DNA of 64,000 nucleotides from Dimorphilus gyrociliatus (Eukaryota > Annelida > Polychaeta > Dinophilidae). Under the pieces are notes generated by a model, which saw only the letters and a list, made by a program, of their open reading frames with translations, did no database searches and was not told where the DNA came from. A program made the position numbers and the translations under genes. Of this stretch, positions 12,180-24,110 are shown piece by piece (position 1 is the stretch's first letter; every line of letters begins with the position of its first letter). The stretch covers positions 536,964-600,963 of the forward strand of contig CAJFCJ010000026.1 of the NCBI GenBank assembly GCA_904063045.1, in the 5' to 3' direction.

Positions 12180-13667
12180 CATTTTAACGGCTTTTCTCTC
12201 CAATTTTTCTATTTATTCATTCGTTTCAACAGCTCTCTATTTTCAAAACTCACGTTCTATGGTTATTTCCCCATATTCAGTCATGTCCTTTCCAGCTTTT
12301 TCCAAATGTGATCTAAAATATATTACAAATGCATGTACTGTATATAACGATACTAAAATCATATACATTTTCACTAAATATTTACCCTACGATTTATACT
12401 GCAAATTTCACTTTTGTTGAACAAAAAGATACTTTCCCACTTGCCAGAAAAAAAGGAGAAAGTTTTCAACTTGTTAATTCGACGAATTACATGGAAATCA
12501 ATAACGTCACTTCCGGTGAAAGAGCACGAAACAAAGTTCCATCGTAAAAAACATGACCAACTGTAAGCGAGTCATGTTTTTTTTTGCCGAATTATTTATC
12601 GGCTTTTATTTTCAGTTAAAAAAAGGTGCAACATGCAATTTTAGGCCATGTTGCATTTCCTAAGTTACCAAAATGAGTGTCAAGTGGGATTGGTGAAGTG
12701 TTTGGAGTGAAGAGAATCATGTTAATCATTTCAAATGAAATGAAAATTGAAATTTTCCGTCTTTTGATTTTTGCGAGATCCTTGAAAAAACTTATTGAAA
12801 AACGTATAAAATCAGAGAAAAATCATCGACAAAATAGAAAACAATCATTGTTTAATTGGACAATGTGATTGTCGAAAGTATTGCGTCTCTTCTGAAAACA
12901 ATCATTGTTTTCTATTGTCGAAAATCTGACAGAGAAAACGACGGGGTCTTCTCAATTTGGTAACTGACAGTCCACCGTCAATTTTTCTCCTATATTTATA
13001 CAAAATAGTCACGTGATAGCCACGTTGCGAGTTGTTGTTGTTGTTGTTTTAATTATAGGCTGAGTTTTGGAACTAATTAATTGGACAATGTGATTGTCGA
13101 AAGTACTGCATCTCTTGTGAAAACATATTGGAAAATGATTATCTAAGATTATTCTGATCTTTTCAATCTTGTACAGTATGATATTGAATTGTTGCTTTGT
13201 GTAAACAGCAAATGACGAAAGAAACTGTTTTTATAGATTTGTGTTCAACTAATAACCGTAGACGACGACGATCACCTCTAACGTTGAACTAAGAGAAAAA
13301 GGGGCAACGGTGAGATAGGGAAAGGACAAATACACTTACCACTCTTACACCTAGTCACACAAATTACAAACAACATTGACATCGCAACGAAAAGGAACAA
13401 ATGCTGGTTTAATCACTGCAAGAACAATGTCGATCAGCAGTGTTGTAAATAGTATAAGAGGAAAGCATCACTATCAAAAAATACCCTCACCTGTACCTCA
13501 TTCCGATAAGCTCCACACATTTGACAAAGAATTGCAGTAGAATACGAATATAGAACATTTTCCTAAGGTTAAAAATCAAGTGTTCCTGTTAATTAAATAA
13601 TAATTACATTGTGTAATAAATTACAAAGGAATGGCTTTTTTCCGTTATTTGTCGGAAAAGCTAGAAT
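12180..13667 (-). mobile_element. Bel/Pao LTR, left-arm copy
   Basis: Mirror of the LTR at 60490-61980. On the minus strand it holds, in order, CACGTG, TATAAATA (12993-13000), an initiator TCAGTT, three hairpins (12552-12654) and a CCGGAAGTGACGTTA site (12502-12516). LTR edges are approximate because no clean target-site duplication was found. Confidence 0.65.
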
Positions 13668-14300
13668 TTGTTTGGGATAACTGTCATCGGTTCGCTCAGA
13701 TCGTCAGCTACGAAGTTTACTGGACAATGATTCATTTGTTTCTCTTTAGAAGAGATTGTAAGATGCTTTGTTTTCCAAGTTTGATGTCAATAACATTGTT
13801 TTAATGAGACCTATGACTCCCGTCTTGTGTATGCAATATGGTGAATAGCGCGATCGTAGACAGGCAATTACTAGGATGTATACTTTATCATCTGGAATGT
13901 TCCTATATACAGGTCCAGTAACGTCTATGGCGCAATCTTGGAACGGGCTGGTAAATTCCCCGGACTTTCGTTGTCTGCTTCAATTTATCGGACCTTCCAA
14001 GTGTTAAATAGATGCCATCTTCATTTGTTTGACCAGAGGACCTTTATAGTGGCTTTAATAGGTTTGAGTTGTAGAGATGAATGGTGACTAATCTTTAGCT
14101 GCGAGTACTTGATGTAGCCGCAGTGTAAGGTTTTCTAATTCTTCTTCATTGTTTCCAACTAAGATAAGGTCGTCCATATAGAAGGATATGTGATCTTTTC
14201 TTACGGTGACAATATCGATACCAAGCAAGAGGGTAAAGTTATCACGTCTAAACAGAATTCTGTAGAGGACCATGATGAGTAGTGCATTAGTGCAGACCAC
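13660..14300 (-). pseudogene. Bel/Pao reverse transcriptase and integrase fragments (left arm)
   Basis: Mirror of 59857-60497. 14088-14300 holds the catalytic motif FYMDDLILVG; YMDD is the reverse-transcriptase metal-binding site. Near 13660-13736 is an integrase C-terminal scrap with ADDLSEPMTV. Most of the polymerase has been deleted. Confidence 0.75.
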
Positions 14301-14439
14301 TTCGTAAACAGTTAGAATCGATTGAGGATTTGGTCCAGTCGCCTTTTATCCTCTGATTTCGTATGAATATATGAAGGACAGTAGGCTAAGCATAGATTAT
14401 TGGCTGAACATAGACAATTCGAATTTTTATCCAATGATG

Positions 14440-14950
14440 GGTTCAGGGGTGCGGTAGTTTTTGGTTCATTAATTTTACTGGATGGTATAGTTTGTGGACT
14501 TCTAACTTTAACCTTGCTCTCTCAATTTGGAGGTTCATCTTCCGTTGCATATCGACATTTGGGAGGCATTTGATTTATAGCATCTTTTCTCAGTATGCTA
14601 ATTCTAGAGTTGGAATTGTAATGAGGAACCTTCGTAATTTCGGCCGGCATTTGAATAAAACGTTCCGTCATTTTCTTGATTCTAACGAATTAGAAATTTT
14701 CGAACGTTGCACAATGTTGTTCTTCAACTGTTAAAGAATTTTCTGGCTCTTGTATTTGAATGTGGATTGATAACTTACATGATTCTTTAGTCGAATTTGT
14801 TAAATGATACGTTCCATTTTGCGCCGTCAATCTCTCCTCCATCACAGTGTTCTCAGTTCTGTTCTGAGCATTCATATACATGAATTTTTCTTCGAATCCT
14901 TTTCTATTCACCTCCAGTTTCTCATCAAGTGCTGATGAGTCGACCATATT
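14440..14950 (-). pseudogene. Bel/Pao Gag N-terminal fragment (left arm)
   Basis: Mirror of 59210-59640. An 85-codon frame (14690-14947) beginning MVDSSALDEKLEVNRKGFEE is followed by a second frame beginning MTERFIQMPAEI. Position upstream of the polymerase fragments and a match in style to the element at 49 kb support a Gag origin; no conserved Gag domain is certain. Confidence 0.5.
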
Positions 14951-15539
14951 GGCCAGTTGGGTAATAATCTCGATAATAATTGAAAATAAATGTGGTAAGG
15001 ATGAATAACGTAGAAAGAGTGAAAGATGTTGTCTTAACTAACGTTCAAATAATATTTTTTCCCGAATTTCATATACAAAATAGTCCCGTGATTGCTGTTT
15101 ATCTAAAGATTATTCCGATCTTTACGATCCTGTAAAAAACGATATTTAATTGTTGCTTTGTGTAAACAGTAAGTGACCAAAATTTCGTCCCAATAAACAA
15201 ACTGTTTTTATAGATTTGTGTTCAACTAATAACCGTAGACGACGACGATCACCGGACATGTTTAACTGAGAGGAAAAAGAAGGACAACTATCAGACAAGG
15301 AAAGGACTAATACACTTACCACTCTTACATCTACTCACACCATTACAAACAACATTGACATGGCAACGAATAGGAACAAATGCTGATTAAATCGCTAAAA
15401 GTACAGTGTCGATCAGCAATGTAGTAAATAGTAACCGTGGAAAGCCTCACAATCAAAAAAGACCCTCATCAGTACTTCATTCCGATAATGTCCACACATT
15501 TGACAAAGAATTCGGGACGGGTGCTTTAACACAGAAAGG

Positions 15540-17317
15540 ATTTTATTTTCAGAATAAATACTAATATTGAACATCTTCCTAAGGTTTTATCACTTCAAAC
15601 AATGGCCGACCATGTTACACAATCAAGCATTGTGTTTTTATAAAAGAGACGCTATTCAAGTGGGTCTGTGAATTAAAGATAAATTACATTGTGTAATAGA
15701 TTAAAAAGGAATGGTTCCTCTCTCTTATTTGTCGAAAAAGCTAGAATGTGTTTTTTTCCTTTCTGATATTAAATTATCCTTTGGTGTAGATAGGAAGTGA
15801 TACAAATTTCTATTTTAATGTTTTACGTATGAAACTTACAAAAATTGATATTCGACAACGATGATTAGGATTTCATCTCACAATTTGAACGATAAGTTCG
15901 TCGTGTTTTTCATTCTTTTTTACTGATTCTTAGAATTGTTGGTATGCAGTATACTAGAAGAATAGAAAAAAAACTCTACTCACTGCTAACTCGTAAGTGA
16001 AACGAAAAACTCTTTGAATGCGTCGAAGATATTCGGCACTTGTTGATACCATCGTCTTCTGGTCAAACATCAGTTGTAATTAATTGCCATTCATTCGTCC
16101 TATAATTATAATCGATAAACTAATTAGAAGATCTGTTAATCATTACGTCTTTGAACAGATCAAACAGTAGCAACTTTTGTATTTAATCGATTTAATTGAT
16201 TAATGTCGAATGTTTCGATAAAATACATATAGCCATGGGTACATAACACTTTGTTATAACAAAGTAAGCGTTTCATCCAACTTTCTTTACAGTATAAACT
16301 TTCAATCAAAAGATTTCAAATATTTCTTATTATCGATAAGAATATTTTAACGGAAAGTCATGGTTTATTGTTAGGATTAATGATTACAGTTTTGTCATTT
16401 TTTCATATAAAGTATTCAATTTTTAATGAAAATGACGTCATTCTTTCATTGTTTCCTACTAAATTTACATGACGATTGAGTTGAAACGGTTATACCTAAC
16501 TTTCTCGGTGTTCGGTGTTCAAGATGATTCAGTTTTAGATTTTATCTTTATCGTTTCTATATTTGCATGAACAAGCGTTATTTTTAATCGATGATAATCA
16601 GACTTCGGTTAATCTTTCAGTTTTATTCTCCAAATGTCGTTTTTTCTTTATTTATACACATGTTACTTTTCTCTTTCTTTTCATTTTTCAGGAAAAACTT
16701 CCTATCTCTTATAACGTCTTTTTTTCTCGAATCTTTCTATTTCTTCATTCCTTTCAGGCGTTCTCTACTTTCGAATGTTCTATTCCACGATTGTTTCTTA
16801 TTTTGAGTGACGTCATTTCCGGCTTTTCCCAAATTTACTTTAAAATATTTTACATGTATAAATATATACTAATATATACTAAAATCACTTTTTTTCCAAA
16901 ATATTTATCCCACGATTTATATAAAAAATTTCACTTTTATCAAACAAAGAGATACTCTGTTAGTTTTCGATGTGTCAGAAGAGAAATTTGTGAATTTGTT
17001 CATTCGGTGAATTACATGGAAATCCATGACGTCACTTCCGGTGAAAGTGAACGCAACAAAGTTGCACCGTAAAAAACATGACCAACTTTAAGCGAGACAT
17101 GTTCTTTTTGCCGAATTATTTATCGGCTTTTATTTTCAGTTAAAAAAAGGTGCAACATGCAATTTTAGGCCATGTTGCATTTCCTAAGTTACCAAAATGA
17201 GTGTCAAGTGGGATTGGTGAAGTGTTTGGAGTGAAGAGAATCATGTTAATCATTTCAAATGAAATGAAAATTGAAATTTTCCGTCTTTTGATTTTTGCGA
17301 GATCTTTGAAAAAACTG
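15540..17317 (-). mobile_element. Inner LTR or leader copy of left arm, diverged and truncated
   Basis: Mirror of 56699-58617 but with substitutions and with about 136 bp net missing relative to the right arm (around 15898-15935). It contains composite sites at 16808-16822 and 17027-17041, and hairpin sequences at 17074-17181 where one stem has lost a pair (GACATG instead of GTCATG). It ends at 17317, inside the transcribed part of the LTR, and lacks the promoter that the right arm keeps. Confidence 0.7.
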
Positions 17318-17830
17318 CGTAATTATTAACCCAGTTTTGACATTAATCTCATTACATTACTCATGTTTCGTGCCAAAAATAATATCTGTAATGTAATTGA
17401 ATGAAATGGCTATGTTTTCTATATCCTGTTGGAAATTGATATACAAACAGTATCTCAGTATGTAGAAGGCAATTCTACAATGCAATTTCCGCCATTTACA
17501 TATCAAGCATTAGCCTGAGATATTTTTTTCTAGGTCATATATTTGAAATTAAATCTATACATCTCTTCCCAGAGTATCCAAGAGACTTGAAGGATCATCC
17601 ATGAATTTGTGATAGTGGATATATTTTGGATACAGCTCTCCACAGACTCATCTCAAGGTCAATTGTTATCTTCTCAGGCTGTGACATGCCAGTCAGGTTT
17701 TCCATCATACCTTCATTTGCATCTACAATCACATCCTCATTTAAATTCTCATCCATTTCATTTCCATTCATAGTTTTCTATATCATGATCTTGAAAAATA
17801 GCTTGACTGTCAAATGTTTGTAAGGCGTTC
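17318..17830. other. No supported gene
   Basis: Sequence between the inner end of the left arm and the metalloprotease remnant. A short frame at 17626-17823 has no recognisable domain. Confidence 0.5.
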
Positions 17831-17839
17831 CGGTTTTTA

Positions 17840-19166
17840 CGGATCGTAGAATGGTGAAAATTCAAAATTTGAAAAGGGTTCAACGTTCAACATTGCGTAT
17901 AGAAGAATCAACGATCCCTGATATATGATTTCCGTATTTGTTAAGAAAATGATGATTATTAGACAAAAAGAAAATTGTCCATTTACGGATGGACCCAGTC
18001 CGTTAAGGGTCAAGTTGAATGAGGGTAGAGAGGCAATCGACACCGAAGAATCATCGAAGCGCTTGAGAAAGTGGATGAGAGATCCTACCAATACGGGTGG
18101 AGAAGATTGGATGGATTGGGATCATACGTTTCTATGGACGAAGAAAGACCTATACAGCGATTCCACCTATAGTGTAATTGGAGCTACTCAAGTTGCAGAC
18201 ATCTGTACTCTTTATGGTTCATCCGTTAATGAATATATTGGTGTGAGCTCTTGGAAAGTCGCTGCCCACGAACTGGCACACAATCTTGGATCCTATCACG
18301 ATGGATCAAGATCCAGCGCAGCGTGTTCACCAGAAGCCAAAAATATAATGTCACCCTATTTCGGCAATCTTGAAATTGCTAAGATCAGACATTCTTTTGT
18401 GTTTAGTCAATGCTCAATTGACGCTATCTACAAAACCATTAATGGACAAACTAGCAACGGATTCCCCAGAATTTGCGTTATGAATAAAATATGCGGAAAT
18501 GACGCATTCAATCAGGACGAAATCACACAGGACAATCAAGCTCCGGGCGCTATTTATTCGTTGGAAGAACAATGCGTATTGATGTTCGGCAACGGAGCCG
18601 CTCCTAGTTACAGATGCCCAAACGAAAGAGATAATGTTTGTCAACGTCTTGTTTGTAAACTAGGAGACTATTGCTATTTTCAAGATCCGGGAGCGCAGGA
18701 CGGAAGTCCTTGCGCCAAGGATAAAGTGTGTATTAAGGGTAAATGCGTCCATTCGTCCCAGTTAAGTTTCCGTAGAAAGAAGAACAATAATTCCGATTGT
18801 ACGCCGGGAGTGACTATGAAAAGAACTGTGTTGTATCAATGAGGGCGTGAGAATTTATGCCTATGTCGAGAATATATTACCTACTATCCGCATAGGTGTT
18901 TTAACAAAGCCAAAAAAAGATGCTGTAAAAAATTTAACGAAATGGGTTTGACTTGGGCCAACGTTCAAACGGTCAACTCCACTTCCGCTTGCGATCCGAA
19001 TCCTTGCAAGAACAGCGGCGTATGCCATCAATACAGTAGTTCCGCTTACGTGTGCGAATGGGAAGTGGAGGAAAGAATTGCGATAAAGCTGAAGGTGACT
19101 GATATAGTAAGTTGCAGTGGTGACGGAGCATCCAAAGTATGGAGCTCAATTTTGCGGCAGATTTAA
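17840..19166 (+). pseudogene. ADAMTS-like zinc metalloprotease remnant (M12B, cysteine-rich and EGF-like)
   Basis: The frame from ATG 17925 to TGA 18842 contains HELAHNLGSYHDG (residues 115-127), the HExxHxxGxxHD zinc site of reprolysin proteases, and a Met-turn (NIMSP). An ADAMTS-type cysteine-rich region follows (SLEEQCVLMFGNG, then DGSPCAKDKVCIKGKCV). Past the TGA the same frame stays open, with a cysteine-rich stretch and an EGF-like start (CDPNPCKNSGVC). The EGF end (GSGGKNCDK) is found only after a frame change near 19065. Upstream, the frame is also interrupted by TGA at 17919-17921. No intron is visible, and the prodomain and signal peptide are not seen. Such proteases are normally secreted and cut matrix proteins; this copy looks broken. 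Confidence 0.75.
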
Positions 19167-19169
19167 TTA

Positions 19170-19613
19170 AGATTGTTGTCACTCCTGTAAAAGATGTGTT
19201 TGTTTTAGCTCAAGCGAATAAATATGCTTTAAATATATTTTAAAATATTTCCTCCCTCATTAGGCGCATACGCACTGCAAAAAAAATTCGTTACGGTTAG
19301 GGTCATGGTCCATTGGGAGGACGATAAAAGTTGATTGATTGTCGTAAGACTACAAAAATTTCTTTTCAATTGAAGTTTTTCGCAATGATAATGCACACCA
19401 TCCTCCATAGATTTTTTTTAATTCCAAAGTCTTCTGGCATCTCTTCCTCAGCCAAATTTTATTCAACCTTTTATATGTTTTAGTAATACCCCTTCTTTCT
19501 ATAGAACAAAGAAACGTTCCATTAAGAGAACGTTTTTCAAAAAGTCTTTAACTAATTTGTTTTTTTTTTTGAAATAGACAAACCTCTTATGTTTATTTTC
19601 CAATGAAATAAAC
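19170..19613. other. No supported gene
   Basis: Short AT-rich spacer between the protease remnant and direct-repeat copy B. An AATAAA lies near 19217, which may be the old poly(A) signal of the protease. Confidence 0.45.
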
Positions 19614-21109
19614 AAAATTCAAACTACGGTAATGGTACTCTGATTTAGTGTTAAATTGTTGAAAATCATAAAAATTCGAAACCAAAAAAAAGATCTACAC
19701 GAAAACAGGATGTAGTAAATAGCAAAAAAAAATGTCACTGTCATTTCAAATTGTTCGATTTTTAGAGCATTTTATTCGAATCGTTTATTAACAACACTAA
19801 TGAACATTAAAGAATGAGAAGGATATGATAGATAAAACATGGCTACTGAAAATCTATCGATCCCAAAAACATTTATATATATATTTCGTATTGCGACATT
19901 TTAGGGTTATTCGTTAAAAAGCCCAATTGTTAACTATTAAAGTTAAAGGTTATACATGAGATTCAATGCTTCCCTTTTCCTTTTTTCTTCTTATTCTTCC
20001 TTCTTTAAAATGGACGAGAAGATAATTGAAAAATCTTATTTTCAATGCCTGCAAGCTTTGCTCATTTGACCAATATTTCATAATTTTACAAAGTTTCCTT
20101 TTTCCGCTATTAAAAGCGTTTCTTTCCTTCTCCTTTTCTCCTCTTTCAATATCACGATCTTTGAGAAAATTCGGAAAATCAATAAGAAAAACGATTAATT
20201 GATTGATTGATTAATAAACTATTCAGTTTTTTCTTCTTCATTCTTTAGAATGATGACACAATTATCTGAAAAAATTACCAACAAATTATAAACTTTGCGC
20301 TAGAAATAAACAGCATGACTAAACAAACCTATTATCGTTCATCGGTTGTCATAGTTCGCATCGAAACGTTTCTTTTGTGCAAGTCTTTCGTAGACAATTC
20401 TTTCCATACTGTAGTTACAAACTGTTGTATGTTAAAAAGGACTTGAAAATATCAACGTTTATCCCCAAAAAAAAAGTCATTTTCTTTAACGGCAAGGTTT
20501 CTTAATGTCGGCGGTCAAAGAGGCGGATGTACGTCATAATCACGTGCAGACATCCATATGTCAAGGTCATTCCGTCTAAAATTCGAATATTAAAAACTTA
20601 TTAAACTGGCCAATAAACAGCAAATTTCCCATCTTTTGCATGTATTGCGTTCAAAGATATATTATCCTTCTTTAAATAGAAAAACAATGTAAAAAGGTTT
20701 ATTTTTTCAAGAGATTATTTTTGTGGTTGAAAATAATTGATATTTCTCATTTAAATGTATTAACGTTATTTCAATTCTATCGATCTTTTCACTAATAAAT
20801 CTTTGTCTAAAAATATTTTCTTAATAACTAAACAATTAATGCTTTTCTTTCGTTTTTCATATTAAAAAAAGGGGTTTGAAAATTGGAGTCGAAAAAAATA
20901 ATTTCGTTGAAAATGCGTCGAGTTATTTACCGGTGAAAATTTTCATTACTTATATTCTCAATCAATCAGTCTATGATTTTCTTTGAACATATCAAATGAG
21001 AAGAATCAATGTTATCGTCAACGTATCTATCTTTTCACTTATGAAAGAATAAAGAGTTTTAAAAAGAAAGAAGCATATTCTACATCAAGATTTCAATATT
21101 GTTTAATGA

Positions 21110-21480
21110 ATTTCCTCGATCTCCTTAGGAGTGATGTTTATCTATGATTCCTTTTTTTCTCACGTATTGAAGAGTGTTGTTTATAACGTATTTCTTATGG
21201 AAAAATGCGAATGTAGAAAAAAATAAACTCGAATAAAATGATTGCGTTGAAAAAAATAAAACACAATATTTAGCGCCATCTGGAAGATAAAAACTTTTTG
21301 ATCGTGTACTTAGTGGATTGACTATTAATTTTTACTTTTTTTCAACAAAATAAATTTTCGTCTCGAGTAAATAAAATATAGAGATAAAAAAAGAAAAACT
21401 TGAAATTTTGTGGATGAATGACAACGACATCTGCAGTAGTATTTTTCGCGGTCATTTTCAAATAGCAGAAAAAGCATAAA
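21110..21480. repeat. Dispersed repeat with GCGCCATCTG core, copy 3
   Basis: Duplicate of the 6653 copy inside direct-repeat copy B; core at 21273-21282. Confidence 0.8.
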
Positions 21481-21654
21481 CAATAGTTTACAGCGTCTCA
21501 TTTCCTTGTGGATTTTAGTATTAATTTAGTAAAAATTAGAAAATTCAGTCTATCGATTTCGACTGTCATTGAAAACAATTAATACAACTTTCCTTTGCTG
21601 TTGTCTTCGTTCAAATAAATGATTTTTTCATCAAATTACTACTTTTTCCTGCCT

Positions 21655-22045
21655 CAGTCCACTAATCTGTAATAAATTTCCTCCATCTTTTTAGAAGTGA
21701 TACTTATCTACGAGTTCTTTTTTATTACATATTGAAGAGTGTTGTTTATAACGTATTTCGCATAGAAAATGAGGAATTTGTTGAAAAATGGACTCGAATA
21801 AAATGATTGCGTTGAAAAACATAGTAGACAATATTTAGCGCCATCTGCAGAGTGAAAATATTTGTGATTAATTTCTCAATCGATTTATCGATAAATTACT
21901 GATAATTTTTGCTTAATATCAATATAATAGACTTTCTTGCGTAGGTAAATGTACTATTGAGGTGAAAAACGAAGAGATTGAAATTCCGTATGAATGACGA
22001 CGACGACATCTGCAGTTGTTGTTTTCGCGGTCGTTTTTAAACACT
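21655..22045. repeat. Dispersed repeat with GCGCCATCTG core, copy 4
   Basis: Duplicate of the 7199 copy; core GCGCCATCTGCAG at 21838-21850. Confidence 0.8.
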
Positions 22046-22263
22046 GAATTGTACCCTAGATTTTCTTCATCTTTGGATTAAAAGTTAAAAAAATAGGCCA
22101 ATAAGTGCTGATTATCAAACATTGATACATGAGATTTTGTTAGATGTAAAGGCGGTGGTACGAACGTATAAATGCATAAATACATAAAAGTGGATCCATC
22201 CATCCATCTTCTCGGCACTACGATCCACGAAACTGGGGAACGAACACCTCGCGTTGGCTGTAC

Positions 22264-22710
22264 TTAAGACGACCACACATGACCACCATTAAGGAAATGA
22301 GTAGTGTGAGCGGTCCAGTAAAAGGCCACGAATAGCATCTGAAAGTTACATACAGTAGATATATATATACACGTGTTGTTGTCTAAGTTTGTATTAATCC
22401 TCCCACCATTTCCATCTCTTATGGAGGATTTTGGACAGTTCCGTATACCTGAACATAGAGATGATGTAGGGAATATATGTACAGCGCATGAACGAAGGCA
22501 GATAATGACAAGGAGACATACTTTGTCCAGAGTACAGTCTTGAAAAGGACTAATGCGGATGTTGTTGTCTTTGAGCGGTAGTTTCAGCAATGGTGTTCAT
22601 AATGCGAGAGTTGTCGACTTCGGTATCCAATGATAAACGATGGAAAATCAATATTTTAATTTGTAATGTGCTTGGTTCTGTGAATCCGAATATATCAAAG
22701 TAGCAAGTGA
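22264..22710 (-). mobile_element. Bel/Pao-related remnant, unassigned part
   Basis: A 108-codon minus-strand frame (22264-22590) shares its end with the fragment at 7681-7740. Near 22685 a block like CCGAATATATCAA matches the reverse-transcriptase region of the inverted-repeat arms (11047-11062). The product is not recognisable as a domain. Confidence 0.35.
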
Positions 22711-22859
22711 CGTTTCATGATTGGACGTTTGAGTTGCCAGGGAAAAAGTTCGACTTGATTAGCATCTGAATTGGGTTGGTAATTTGGGTTGATATTCTTG
22801 AAGCATCTACCCTAAATATGAGTAATTTTTAGCTGGCTTTTAAGTTCCCTACTGGGATA

Positions 22860-23160
22860 ACGACGAACACATGCTTAATAATCGGCATTTTCTCGAAACA
22901 ATTCTTATCTAAAGCAGCACATATGTGGACAATAGGACCATCCATCATTTCGCTATGTGCTACCAAATCAACACCAGCCTCAGCCTAAGAAACAGCTTGA
23001 ACAGATAGTGTTACTAATGTACTATCATTATCCACACATCACCATCGGTAATGGTTTCACAATGCCCATAAGTTGTGTCCTCGCAATTGCAGATATCAGC
23101 AATATTTCCTTAATTGCACGAGTTGCCTTGTGAACAATACCATGCTCGTGAGCTGCTGCT
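22860..23160 (-). pseudogene. Porphobilinogen synthase (HemB/ALAD)-like remnant, prokaryote type
   Basis: Minus-strand frames give, in family order, GIVHKATRAIKE, then ADICNCEDTTYGHC, then DNDSTLVTLSVQAVS, then AEAGVDLVAHSEMMDGPI, then ALDK. The C-x-C-x7-C spacing of the second block matches the zinc site of porphobilinogen synthase, and the fourth matches its AGADIVAPSDMMDGR block. The enzyme joins two 5-aminolevulinate molecules in haem synthesis. In-frame stops (after DGDV and after AVS) and a frame change break it. The wording between blocks is closer to bacterial or archaeal enzymes than to animal ALAD, by recollection only. It sits among retroelement debris. Confidence 0.6.
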
Positions 23161-23299
23161 GATCCATCTTCCATCATTTTAGATGCAAACTCTGCTGATT
23201 TAGCAACTGATTCTTCAACAGGTACTTCAATGCTTTCAACAATAAAATCACAAGATTTTAAATCGACTACAATGCCAATCATATTTAATCAGGGCATCA

Positions 23300-23436
23300 A
23301 TCCCTGCAGCAGAATTGACGTCAGCTTTAAGAGCTGCAAACTTCAATTATTTAATATCGAGAGAGATGCAAGAGATATAATTCCCTATTCACCGAATGAG
23401 TCTCTTTCTGTACCTCTTTCCCCTCAGCCGGTGTAG
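23300..23436 (+). pseudogene. Bel/Pao integrase C-terminal scrap
   Basis: The frame ends NIERDARDIIPYSPNESLSV, almost the same as the end of the integrase region at 52 kb (NIERDVRDIIPYLPNESLSV). The remainder of the element is absent on this strand. Confidence 0.7.
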
Positions 23437-23559
23437 TCAATGAGTCCAAGTTCGTTCCTTGCAAGACTGATAGATATATTAGTATTTTTAATGATAGCCT
23501 ACAATCGTAACTCATTCAACGACTACAATAATTAACCAAGCAAGCTTAGCTAATTCCTC

Positions 23560-24110
23560 AGCCACACAAACGCGTCGGGACATTCAAATGGGTCGGCAAC
23601 ATCTATCGAATCGATTCTTGTTCCATCAGGATTACGATGTCAGGGCTTAGTTGGGTGTTGGATTCCGGGACAGGAATTCTTAGCTCCTTGGGGCACAGTT
23701 AGTTTTAATCAATCTATCCTGTGTCTATTGCTGTGTCTGCTCTGTAGAGGCCGTATCCCGTACAGCAATTGTTCAAGACATGTGGTAAGGATTCCACTTG
23801 AAACTGGCAGCGACGGCAGCCCCGTCTGGTCTGGTTGTTGTTGAAGTGGAACTTGACGGCGTTTGCCTGAAGAATTCCTTCCTTGCTGGTCCGTAGCGAA
23901 TTCCCTAACTCTCAATTCGGCGATAGCCGATTGGAGTAGAGAAAAGGTTCCTGGTGTTGACAAATATTGATGGCCAACAGTTCCACTTCTCTACCATCCT
24001 CACCGACTTGCAATTCCTGCCAATTGTTATGAATTTCATGGCGAAACTGAGGCTGGTTTTGGTGCCACTCTTGTCCCACTTCGCCCATTTTGTTTGGACA
24101 TAGCTCATCT
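23560..24110 (-). mobile_element. R2-like non-LTR retrotransposon, C-terminal fragment
   Basis: Minus-strand frames read WHQNQPQFRHEIHNNWQE, then NAVKFHFNN, then RRGCRRC with LPHVLNNC (a C-x2-C ... H-x4-C zinc knuckle after the reverse transcriptase), then SPDIVIL and RIDSIDVADPFE. These are the C-terminal blocks of R2-type LINEs. The order of blocks differs slightly from the fragment at 55.8-56.5 kb because that copy has lost the middle. Several stops and frame changes. Confidence 0.65.

Larger units (their letters stand above)
10157..17317. repeat. Left arm of a giant inverted repeat
   Basis: Reading this arm forward equals reading the right arm backwards from 64000, with paired positions summing to 74157. 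Every stretch I compared between 10157 and about 15540 was identical, including a (AG)14 tract at 11453-11480 paired with (CT)14 at 62677-62704. From about 15600 inward, mismatches and two deletions appear, and similarity stops at 17317 opposite 56699. The left limit is set by the window end, so the true arm may be longer. Content: two decayed Bel/Pao elements and three LTR or leader copies, all on the minus strand in this arm. Confidence 0.92.
19614..22045. repeat. Large direct repeat, copy B
   Basis: Copy of 4978-7600 lacking about 185 bp near its left end. Differences are mostly single bases. Past 22045 the copies diverge, but both are followed within a few hundred bases by the same short block (7681-7740 and 22309-22390), so the original duplication was probably longer. 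Confidence 0.9.

Noticed and set aside
16563-17072. 169-codon open frame (and its mirror at 57012-57458)
   Set aside because: It runs through LTR or leader sequence, is rich in Phe and Ile from AT bias, and covers the composite site and hairpins; no domain. Treated as chance.
18840-18842. Selenocysteine codon
   Set aside because: Another in-frame TGA upstream, a frame shift downstream and no visible insertion element make decay more likely.
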